Position numbers and translations under genes: made by a program | Shown: positions 1 through 5,080 of the stretch, in pieces | How the letters are laid out: each line of letters begins with the position of its first letter | How positions within the stretch are numbered: position 1 is the stretch's first letter | Origin: SURF-21 sp964592775 | GTDB lineage: Bacteria; Actinomycetota; Geothermincolia; Geothermincolales; RBG-13-55-18 | Length of the DNA stretch: 5,080 nucleotides | Assembly (NCBI GenBank): GCA_964592775.1 | Contig: CAZQFX010000184.1 | Coordinates: forward strand, 1 to 5,080 | Reading direction: 5' to 3' | Notes under the pieces: model-generated | Told to the model about the DNA's origin: nothing | Seen by the model: the letters and a program-made list of their open reading frames with translations, nothing else | Database searches by the model: none

Positions 1-721
1 TTACGCCCGAGGCTCCGTTGGCCAGGACCAGCACCATATCGTTGGTGCTGGTGCAGGCATCGATGGTGATGCGGTTGAAGGTGCGGTCAACGGCGGAGCG
101 CAGCGCATGTCCCAGATGAGCCGGCTCCACCTCCGCGTCGGTGGTGATGAAGGCGAGCATGGTGGCCATGTCCGGCTTGATCATGCCCGCGCCCTTGGCC
201 ATCCCGCCCGCGCGGAAGCCGCCGTATTCCCACGCCGCCTCCTTGGGAATGGTGTCCGTGGTCATGATGGCGCTGGCCGCCTCGGCGCCTCCGGTTTCGC
301 GCATTGCGGCCGATGCCCGCGCTATCCCATCGCCGACCTTGTCCATGTCCAGGTAGCGGCCGATCACTCCGGTCGAAGCCACGGCCACTTCTCGGGGGCC
401 GATGCCCAACTCCCGCGCGGCGAGTGCGGCCATCGCGCGCGCGTCCTCCTCGCCTTTCCCGCCCGTCCAGGCGTTGGCGTTTCCGGCGTTCACCACTACC
501 GCCCGCAGGAAACCGTCCGCCACATGTTCCCTGGTCACCACGACCGGCGCGGACTGAAAGGCGTTGGTGGTGAATGTTGCCGCCGCCGCGCATCTCGCCT
601 CGGCCGCCAGTATGCAGAGGTCCAGTTCACCTCCGGACTTCAGGCCGCACGCCGCGGCGCCCGCTTTGTAACCCCGGGGTGCGCATATGCCACCGCTTAT
701 CTTCTCACCTTTCAAGTCCAT
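1..721 (-). CDS. argJ: Glutamate N-acetyltransferase / ornithine acetyltransferase ArgJ (N-terminal part, 3' end cut by window)
   Basis: ArgJ moves the acetyl group from N-acetylornithine to glutamate, closing the cyclic arginine pathway in the cytoplasm. The gene runs off the left edge; 240 codons are visible without a stop, out of roughly 390-410 usual for the family. Visible family signatures are the N-terminal GGICAPRGYKAG stretch (about residues 10-21), VVVNAGNANAWTG (75-87), the STGVIG oxyanion-hole segment (Thr117-Gly118), and the self-cleavage site KPDMATMLAF with the nucleophile at Thr187, where the precursor is cut between Ala186 and Thr187. The segment DACTSTNDMV (221-230) is also typical. 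The ATG at 721 is chosen because GGAGGG lies 9 bases upstream and the N-terminus aligns with the family. It starts 25 bases after the argC stop, so the two are co-transcribed. Whether this enzyme is bifunctional (also using acetyl-CoA) or only the transacetylase cannot be decided from this fragment. Confidence 0.96.
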   Translation of the reverse strand, partial: MDLKGEKISGGICAPRGYKAGAAACGLKSGGELDLCILAAEARCAAAATFTTNAFQSAPVVVTREHVADGFLRAVVVNAGNANAWTGGKGEEDARAMAALAARELGIGPREVAVASTGVIGRYLDMDKVGDGIARASAAMRETGGAEAASAIMTTDTIPKEAAWEYGGFRAGGMAKGAGMIKPDMATMLAFITTDAEVEPAHLGHALRSAVDRTFNRITIDACTSTNDMVLVLANGASGV

Positions 722-730
722 CCCTTCTAT

Positions 731-736
731 CCCTCC
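731..736 (-). promoter_or_regulatory. Ribosome binding site of argJ
   Basis: The minus strand reads GGAGGG with 9 bases to the ATG at 721, inside the 25-base argC-argJ gap. It supports that start. A second purine run (GAAGGG) directly abuts the ATG and is too close to serve. Confidence 0.75.
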
Positions 737-746
737 GTCCTCTTCC

Positions 747-1784
747 TCAAGGAAATATGCCCAGGGCTTTCAACCCCGTGTCCTCATCCCAACCGTGCAT
801 GAGGTTCATGCACTGCACCGCTTGCCCGGAGGCCCCCTTCACCAGGTTGTCGATGGCCGAGACCACCGTGAGCATCCCCTTCTCAACGTCCAGGTGCCAG
901 CCTATATGGCAGTAGTTGCTGCCGCATACCGCCTTGGTCTCCGGGAAGCTTCCCGCTCCCAACAGCACGACGAAGGGGCTCCCCGCATAGAATGATCCGT
1001 AGAGGTCGCATATCTCCTCTGCCGTGATGCCCATGCCGGCCTTTACATAACAGGTGGCCAGGATTCCGCGGCTCATGGGTATGAGATGGGGCGTGAAGAC
1101 GATGCTGCGCTCCACTCCCGCCAGCGAGGCCAGCGCCTGCTCCATCTCCGGCGTATGGCGGTGCACCCCCACGTTGTAGGGTTTCACGCTGCCTTCCGCC
1201 TGCGCGAAATGGGTGGCCAGGGACAGCGTTCTTCCCGCTCCGGATACACCTGATTTCGCGTCCACTACCGCCCCGTCAACCCCCGGCATACCGGCCTTGG
1301 CGAGCGGCGCGAGGGCCAGTACGGCGGCGGTGGGATAGCATCCCGGCACGGCAACGAGCCTCGCCCCCGCTATGAGCGCGCCGTTTATCTCCGGGAGGCC
1401 GTATGCCGCCTCCGCCAGCAGATGGGGCGAGGTATGTTGGATGCCGTACCACTCCATATAGGTATCCGGGCTCGAGATGCGGTAATCGGCCGAGAGGTCG
1501 GCCACCCTGGCACCGCCTTCCAGCAGCCCTGGCACCGCCTGCATGGCCTCCCCGTGCGGCAGCGCGACGAAATGAAAATCCGCCTCCGCTACCGCTTCCC
1601 CGTGATCGAACTCGGCGAACTCCATGTTTGCGTAACGGTGCAGGTGCGGATAGAGGTCGGCTATCACCCTGCCCGCGTAGGTATGTGCTGTCACATAAGC
1701 GACCTCCGCCTCGGGGTGGCCGTCCAGTATGCGCAACAACTCGGCGCCGGTATATCCGGAGGCGCCTATTATCCCGATTTTCAT
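747..1784 (-). CDS. argC: N-acetyl-gamma-glutamyl-phosphate reductase ArgC
   Basis: ArgC carries out the third step of arginine synthesis, the NADPH-dependent reduction of N-acetylglutamyl-5-phosphate to N-acetylglutamate semialdehyde, in the cytoplasm. The protein is 345 residues, a normal length for the long bacterial form. It opens with the dinucleotide-binding loop GIIGASGYTGAELLRIL (Gly7, Gly10, Gly13). The catalytic cysteine is in VAVPGCYPTAA (Cys149). SGVSGAGR follows at 179-185, and the HRHTPE segment (208-213) carries the His expected to act as the general base. FTPHLIPMSRGILAT (230-244) and NLVKGASGQAVQCMNLM (313-329) complete the dimerisation/catalytic domain. The ATG at 1784 has AAGGAG 5 bases upstream, and the NADP loop would be lost with a later start. 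The stop is TGA. It is the first gene of the arg unit, read towards argJ and preceded by ARG-box-like repeats. All key residues are present and nothing looks broken. Confidence 0.98.
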   Translation of the reverse strand: MKIGIIGASGYTGAELLRILDGHPEAEVAYVTAHTYAGRVIADLYPHLHRYANMEFAEFDHGEAVAEADFHFVALPHGEAMQAVPGLLEGGARVADLSADYRISSPDTYMEWYGIQHTSPHLLAEAAYGLPEINGALIAGARLVAVPGCYPTAAVLALAPLAKAGMPGVDGAVVDAKSGVSGAGRTLSLATHFAQAEGSVKPYNVGVHRHTPEMEQALASLAGVERSIVFTPHLIPMSRGILATCYVKAGMGITAEEICDLYGSFYAGSPFVVLLGAGSFPETKAVCGSNYCHIGWHLDVEKGMLTVVSAIDNLVKGASGQAVQCMNLMHGWDEDTGLKALGIFP

Positions 1785-1789
1785 AAGAG

Positions 1790-1795
1790 CTCCTT
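1790..1795 (-). promoter_or_regulatory. Ribosome binding site of argC
   Basis: AAGGAG on the minus strand, 5 bases before the ATG at 1784. The spacing is slightly short but the match is strong, and it fixes the argC start. Confidence 0.75.
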
Positions 1796-1803
1796 ACTTC
1801 TTA

Positions 1804-1840
1804 AATGCATAATATGCTTAGTATTGCATAATTATGTATC
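1804..1840. promoter_or_regulatory. Tandem ARG-box-like operator (probable ArgR/AhrC binding site)
   Basis: Two copies of TGCATAAT (starting at 1806 and 1825, 19 bases apart) each open an imperfect palindrome. The distal box, TGCAT-AATT-ATGTA (1825-1838), keeps the half-site/4-base/half-site layout of ARG boxes, with one mismatch from perfect symmetry. The proximal box, TGCAT-AAT-ATGCT (1806-1818), has a 3-base spacer and contains the perfect 11-base palindrome GCATAATATGC (1807-1817). Known ArgR operators are paired 18-base boxes of the type TGAAT-N4-ATTCA, and a TGCAT-type half-site occurs in Streptomyces. The position just upstream of argC, in an isolated AT-rich island of an otherwise GC-rich region, supports arginine repression. 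The regulator itself is not in the window, so ArgR binding is inferred. Confidence 0.7.
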
Positions 1841-1848
1841 CAGGGCAA
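1820..1848 (-). promoter_or_regulatory. Possible sigma-70-type promoter of argC-argJ
   Basis: On the minus strand TTGCCC (1843-1848) is followed after 17 bases by AATACT (1820-1825), giving a fair -35 and a mediocre -10 (4 of 6 matches). The -10 and the spacer lie inside the ARG-box-like repeats, the arrangement expected for repression by steric block. Other AT-rich hexamers nearby, such as CATAAT or TATTAT, could serve as the -10 instead, so the exact start of transcription is uncertain. The untranslated leader would be short, about 30 bases. Confidence 0.4.
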
Positions 1849-2026
1849 GGGTTTTTCGGCAATCGGCGTCTCTTCCCTATACCTTTCACCGGGAGGTTAT
1901 TGCGGCGGGAGATGGTGGCTGCCGGAGCGTTTTCGGGTCGGTGCCCGCAATCTGGTTCTTCAACCGTTTTGACCGGCACATTCCCGGCAACGGCAATGCG
2001 AACTACGCGGTCCCGCGCCGCCGAAA

Positions 2027-2050
2027 GTTAACGTTTTGGGGTCTGACCCC
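2027..2050. repeat. Palindrome-rich repeat-end-like sequence across the holA stop codon
   Basis: GGGGTC-T-GACCCC (2038-2050) is a perfect 13-base odd palindrome. Next to it are the palindromes GTTAAC (2027-2032) and AACGTT (2030-2035), separated from it by a short T run. On the minus strand this encodes the last holA codons and its TAA stop. The pattern GGGGTCAGACCCC followed by an A run and GTTAAC resembles sequence I associate with dispersed palindromic repeats near IS200/RAYT-like transposases; that is recollection rather than a search result. It is not a normal terminator, because on the minus strand the palindrome is followed by A residues, not T residues. Confidence 0.4.
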
Positions 2051-3032
2051 GATGGGTTGCAGTCAGGGCCGACAAGCCGGACACCGCGAGTTCCAGCGCG
2101 AAATCCTCCTCCATCTCGCCTGTCTTTATTCCCATGTCCACGCTCACCAGCAGCGACAGCGCTTGCTCAAGCCTCTCCTCGTCCAGCTTCGCCGCCTGGG
2201 GCTTGAGCTTTCTGCTCACCATCCAGGCCTGGTTCTTGAGCTTCATGTAATCGATGATGTCCGCCTCCTGGCGGCCGTCCTCGCGCAGCGCCCTGTAGAG
2301 CAACAGCATGCGGAAACGCCTGGCCAGGGCGCTGAGGATGTAGGTCGGTCTCTCCTCCTGCTGCCGGAGGCGCAGGAGCAGTTTCAAGGCCTGGTCGGAA
2401 TCCCCCAGGGCTACGCGGTCGACCAGCTCGTATATGGATCTCTCGGCCGACGGCGCGACCAGTAGAACGACTTCGTCCAGCTCTACCGCCTCCTCTCCCT
2501 CGTGGTAGAGGCTCACCTTCTCCACCGCGCCCTCGATGGCCATGAGGTCCTCCCCCAGGGCGTCCTGCAGGTAGGCGATGGCCTTGCCCGAGACCTGCAG
2601 GCCTCTCTCCTTGAAGCGGCTGCGTATCCATCCCGGGATCTGATCCCTGCGCTTGGTGACCTCCCGTACCCTACCGCCTTTCTCCACCGCCTTGATAAGC
2701 GGGGAGGCGGGCTTGAGATCGACGGCCGCCAGGACGAGCAGGGAGCTCTCGGCCGGATCCTCAAGGTAGCGCGCCAGAAGCTTGACCTCCGCCGCGGTCA
2801 GGTTCTGAGCCTCTTTTACGATCACGTATCTCCTGTCAGCCCCGAAGGGAAGGGTATCCGCCGCCCGCAGAGCATCGGCGAAGGGGTCCGCGCCGGCCTC
2901 GAAGACGTCGAGGCTGAGATCGGTGTCACTCTTCTCGGCGATCTTCGCCTGCACTTTCTTGAGCTCGTCCTCCACCAGGAGCCGGTGGTTGCCGTAGATC
3001 AGATATGCCGCTCCCTTGGCGGTCGGGTTCAT
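2028..3032 (-). CDS. holA: DNA polymerase III subunit delta (clamp loader) HolA
   Basis: Delta is the clamp-opening subunit of the replicative clamp loader: it binds the beta sliding clamp, cracks the ring open and works with delta' and tau/gamma. The protein is 334 residues from the ATG at 3032, within the usual 330-350. Family features are AYLIYGNHRLLVEDEL near the N-terminus (9-24, the degenerate AAA+ domain I) and TLPFGADRRYVIV (60-72), where Leu61 and Phe63 match the hydrophobic pair that wedges into the clamp. WIRSRFKERGL (135-145) and ALGEDLMAIEGAVEKVSLY (158-176) belong to the lid domain. The helical collar domain contains ERSIYELVDRVALGD (197-211) and RPTYILSALARRFRMLLLYRAL (228-249). 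A GTG at 3044 would add four residues but lacks a ribosome site; TGAGGA sits well placed before the ATG. It follows comEC by 28 bases. The last ten or so residues (TATHRGQTPKR) are unlike a normal delta end and are encoded by a palindromic repeat-like sequence. Confidence 0.95.
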   Translation of the reverse strand: MNPTAKGAAYLIYGNHRLLVEDELKKVQAKIAEKSDTDLSLDVFEAGADPFADALRAADTLPFGADRRYVIVKEAQNLTAAEVKLLARYLEDPAESSLLVLAAVDLKPASPLIKAVEKGGRVREVTKRRDQIPGWIRSRFKERGLQVSGKAIAYLQDALGEDLMAIEGAVEKVSLYHEGEEAVELDEVVLLVAPSAERSIYELVDRVALGDSDQALKLLLRLRQQEERPTYILSALARRFRMLLLYRALREDGRQEADIIDYMKLKNQAWMVSRKLKPQAAKLDEERLEQALSLLVSVDMGIKTGEMEEDFALELAVSGLSALTATHRGQTPKR

Positions 3033-3037
3033 AGATG

Positions 3038-3043
3038 TCCTCA
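3038..3043 (-). promoter_or_regulatory. Ribosome binding site of holA (decides the start)
   Basis: TGAGGA on the minus strand, with 6 bases between its GAGG core and the ATG at 3032. The in-frame GTG at 3042-3044 overlaps this motif and has only a CT-rich stretch upstream, so the ATG is the likelier start. Confidence 0.65.
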
Positions 3044-3060
3044 CGCTGAGATAAGGGGGG

Positions 3061-5080
3061 TCACTGCCTTTCGCAATCGACCCGGTAGCCGTCCTCTACA
3101 ACACGGATTACTATATCACCGCGCTCATCGGTGCGGTAGACGGCACAGCCCATACGCCGCAACGTTTCGACCGTGGACCTGGCGGGATGACCGAAGGGGT
3201 TGTCGTCTCCCACGCCGATCACAGCGATAATCGGGTCGACGTGGCCGAAAAGCTCGCCGCTGATTTCGCAGAACCCGCCGTGATGCGGAACCTTGAGGAT
3301 ATCGCACTCCAGGTCCCATGCACCGTCAAGGAGCATGGTCCCTCCTTCCTCCTCCACGTCGCCCGCGAGAAGCATGGAAAAGCCGGGGCCCTCGGCGCGC
3401 AGCACCAGCGAGTAATCGTTCAGGGAAGCCCCCTCGGGCACCTCCCTCGGGGGTCCGCAGGCGGTCAGTATCATCTCCCCCAGGGTGAGGGAATCGCCCG
3501 CCCGCATGACCCGCACCTCCACCCCCATCTCTTCCGCCAGAGCCAGGAACCTTCCAGCCTGCCCTACCTGCTTCGTCGCCGGATGCACGAGCATCCCCAC
3601 CTCGCAGCTCTCGAGCGCGCCCTCCAGACCCCCGATGTGGTCGGCCTCGGGGTGGCTCACGACCACGGCGTCGATGAAGCGCACCCCGCGCGAACGCAGG
3701 TCCGCCGAGAGCACCCTTTCGTCCGCTCCCCCATCCACGAGCACCGTCGCCCCCGAGGGCGCCTGCAGGAGGGTGGCGTCGCCCTGGCCCACGTCGATAA
3801 AGGTGATGCGCATCCCGCCGTCCGCGCCCAGCGGCCTTACGGGGAGCGCCGTACCGAAGACGAGGGCGGCCGCCAGCAGAGCCGCCAGTGCCGCCCGCCC
3901 CCGGCGCCTCCACCTCCCCCCCGCCAACAGGGCCGCGAACAATGCCGGGAAATATAGGAGCATCCAGCCGGGTGAGAGGGGAAAGATGCGCAGGGCGCCC
4001 CAACCGGGTGCGGACAGGGTGCGCGCCACCACCAGGATGCCCTGGGCGAGCAGGCCGGCGGCGCGCATCAGTTCCCCGGCGAGGGGAAGGCCGGCCGCCC
4101 CCAGGAGAGCGGAGAGCATGGCCAGGGCCATGACCGCCGGCACCAGGGGCAACACGAGGAGGTTGCTCACCACGGCCAGCAGGGATATCTCGCCGAAGTG
4201 ATAGAGGAGCATGGGCGCCACCGCGAGCTGGGCGGCCAGCGTCGCCGCCAGCAGCTCCATGACCTTTGAGTTCTCGGCCCTCATCGCCCTGCATAGCGGC
4301 CGGTAGAGGAGGACCATGCCCAGGGCGGCGGCGAAACAGAGCTGAAAACTGACCCCGGCGGCGGCTCCCGGGTCACCCCACAGCAGGTAGAGAACCGCCA
4401 TCCCCATGGCCGGCAGGAGGTCGAAATCCCTGCCCAGGAAGTAAGCCGCCGCCGCCAGGAGCGCCACAACCGTCGCCCTTACTATGGGCACCGAGAGCCC
4501 CACCGCCAGGGAGTAGGTGATGAGCAGGGGGATCTGCAAGGCCAGGACGATGCGGTGGGAGAGCCCCGCCCTGCGCCCCAGCCAGACGATGAAACCAGCC
4601 AGGATGGCCAGGTTCAATCCCGAGGCGGCGCAGAGGTGGATGAGGCCGGTGAGCCTGAAGGCCTTGAGGTCGCGCGCGCTCAACTCCCGGTAGTCGCCCA
4701 GGACCATCCCCTCGATGAGGCCTGCCGCCGCGGGGTCCAGTCCCGCCTCCGTCCGCTCGCGCACCTCGTCGCGGAAGAAAATTGCCAGGCGCAGCAGCGG
4801 GGAGCCGCTTTGGGAGAGGACTATCGACTCCTCCGCCACGAGGCTGCCCCCCACTCCCCCGCTTTCCTTGTGGAAGAGAAAGAGATAGCCCCGGACCTCG
4901 AGCGTATCCCCCCAGCGCGCCCGCGCATTTCCCTCACCACGGTGGCGCAGCAGGTAGCTGTCGCCCGCCCTGGCCGCGGGTCCGCTCAACACCTCCTTCA
5001 CCTCGAAGATATCTACGATATCCCCCTGCTCTCCCCGGCAGCCCACCTCCACCCTCCCCACCAGTTGGACCTCTCCCGCC
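3061..5080 (-). CDS. comEC: ComEC/Rec2-family competence DNA channel with C-terminal metallo-beta-lactamase domain (5' end cut by window)
   Basis: ComEC is the polytopic inner-membrane protein that passes single-stranded DNA into the cytoplasm during natural transformation. The reading frame is open to the right edge, so 672 residues are visible; the true start and probably about 80-130 residues (first membrane helices and start of the OB-fold) lie outside. Numbering from the GTG at 5061, residues 1-85 look like the rest of the N-terminal OB-like domain. The competence domain (about 108-380) has GLIEGMVLGDYREL (114-127), GLIHLCAASGLNLAILAG (139-156), VPIVRATVVALLA (191-203) and about ten hydrophobic helices. 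The metallo-beta-lactamase-like domain (417-660) has ITFIDVGQGDATLLQ, LVDGG, SHPEADHIGG (His470, Asp474, His475), LLAGD (Asp568), VPHHGG (593-594), NPFGHP and a terminal VYRTDERGDIVI. The usual SGLH motif reads SGLN here. The GTG at 5061 is an internal codon, not a likely start. The stop is TGA, 28 bases before holA. Confidence 0.95.
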   Translation of the reverse strand, partial: AGEVQLVGRVEVGCRGEQGDIVDIFEVKEVLSGPAARAGDSYLLRHRGEGNARARWGDTLEVRGYLFLFHKESGGVGGSLVAEESIVLSQSGSPLLRLAIFFRDEVRERTEAGLDPAAAGLIEGMVLGDYRELSARDLKAFRLTGLIHLCAASGLNLAILAGFIVWLGRRAGLSHRIVLALQIPLLITYSLAVGLSVPIVRATVVALLAAAAYFLGRDFDLLPAMGMAVLYLLWGDPGAAAGVSFQLCFAAALGMVLLYRPLCRAMRAENSKVMELLAATLAAQLAVAPMLLYHFGEISLLAVVSNLLVLPLVPAVMALAMLSALLGAAGLPLAGELMRAAGLLAQGILVVARTLSAPGWGALRIFPLSPGWMLLYFPALFAALLAGGRWRRRGRAALAALLAAALVFGTALPVRPLGADGGMRITFIDVGQGDATLLQAPSGATVLVDGGADERVLSADLRSRGVRFIDAVVVSHPEADHIGGLEGALESCEVGMLVHPATKQVGQAGRFLALAEEMGVEVRVMRAGDSLTLGEMILTACGPPREVPEGASLNDYSLVLRAEGPGFSMLLAGDVEEEGGTMLLDGAWDLECDILKVPHHGGFCEISGELFGHVDPIIAVIGVGDDNPFGHPARSTVETLRRMGCAVYRTDERGDIVIRVVEDGYRVDCERQ

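Larger units (their letters stand above)
1785..2027. other. Intergenic region between holA and argC; no convincing gene
   Basis: This 243-base gap has two parts. The argC-side 60 bases hold the AT-rich operator/promoter. The remaining 190 bases (about 1840-2027) have ordinary composition and hold no tRNA, no canonical terminator (no GC hairpin followed by a T run on either strand) and no protein I recognise. Small hairpins are visible: GGTT-CTTC-AACC at 1954-1965 and CGGG-N6-CCCG at 1934-1947. The frame continuing holA past its stop stays open for 69 codons to a TAA at 1818-1820, and two plus-strand frames are also open here, which may mean degenerate repeat or element sequence. A 7-base inverted pair (TTTCGGC 1854-1860, GCCGAAA 2020-2026) could be chance. 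Confidence 0.6.

Noticed and set aside
87..593. A 168-residue minus-strand frame rich in Gly and Arg.
   Set aside because: It is an out-of-frame shadow of argJ, whose own frame carries all the ArgJ signatures.
1818..1979. A 53-residue minus-strand frame starting at a GTG, between holA and argC.
   Set aside because: It has no ribosome site before the GTG, runs through the ARG-box-like operator, ends inside the promoter and matches no family I know. It is the tail of the open holA-phase frame.
1921..1980. A tRNA-like stretch, suggested by GGTTCTTCAACC resembling a T-arm.
   Set aside because: The T-loop consensus is absent, and no acceptor or anticodon arms can be folded around it on either strand.
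1834..2031. A 65-residue plus-strand frame in the holA-argC gap.
   Set aside because: No ribosome site lies before its ATG and no domain is recognisable. It is kept only as part of the observation that this gap is open in several frames.
2038..2050. The GGGGTC-T-GACCCC palindrome as a rho-independent terminator for holA.
   Set aside because: As RNA it would form only a 5-base stem with a 3-base loop, and on the minus strand it is followed by A residues instead of a T run. It also lies inside the coding sequence.
1422..2465. A 347-residue open frame on the plus strand.
   Set aside because: It runs antisense through the argC 5' part, the operator and the holA 3' part. It lacks a start signal and matches no known family; long antisense frames are common in GC-rich coding DNA.
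3326..4294. A 322-residue minus-strand frame and several plus-strand frames across comEC.
   Set aside because: These are Gly/Arg/Pro-rich shadows of comEC with no motifs, while the comEC frame holds the channel and metallo-beta-lactamase motifs.
1..5080. CRISPR arrays, phage genes, toxin-antitoxin pairs or a novel defence system.
   Set aside because: No regularly spaced repeats or recognisable genes of these kinds are present; all four coding regions are housekeeping or competence genes.

Overview
This is a high-GC bacterial window in which every supportable gene lies on the minus strand. Read in the direction of transcription (right to left) the order is comEC (5' end cut by the window edge), holA, a 243-base gap, argC, then argJ (3' part cut by the window edge). 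The dense GC-rich coding, good Shine-Dalgarno sites, the comEC-holA pairing and the argC-argJ order are all common in Gram-positive bacteria. High GC with fairly frequent ATA and AGG codons would fit a deep-branching Actinomycetota or a relative, but that placement is inference; no rRNA or other marker is present.

Right half (2028-5080): comEC encodes the membrane channel that carries single-stranded DNA into the cytoplasm during natural transformation, with a C-terminal metallo-beta-lactamase-type domain. It is followed after 28 bases by holA, the delta subunit of the DNA polymerase III clamp loader. The tight spacing suggests one transcript.

Middle (1785-2037): a gap with no convincing gene. 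Its holA-side part carries a perfect odd palindrome (GGGGTC-T-GACCCC) and GTTAAC/AACGTT motifs that straddle the holA stop codon and look like a dispersed-repeat end. Its argC-side part is a sharply AT-rich block (about 23% GC by count over 1796-1839) with two tandem ARG-box-like sites over a plausible promoter. The arginine genes therefore probably have their own ArgR-repressed promoter.

Left half (1-1784): argC (complete) and argJ (N-terminal 240 codons) begin an arginine biosynthesis operon. ArgC reduces N-acetylglutamyl phosphate to the semialdehyde. ArgJ recycles the acetyl group from N-acetylornithine to glutamate. argB and argD would be the usual genes beyond the left edge, but they are not visible.

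I found no new multi-gene system. The points most worth a second look are the repeat-like sequence that appears to supply the holA C-terminus and stop codon, and the tandem ARG-box operator.
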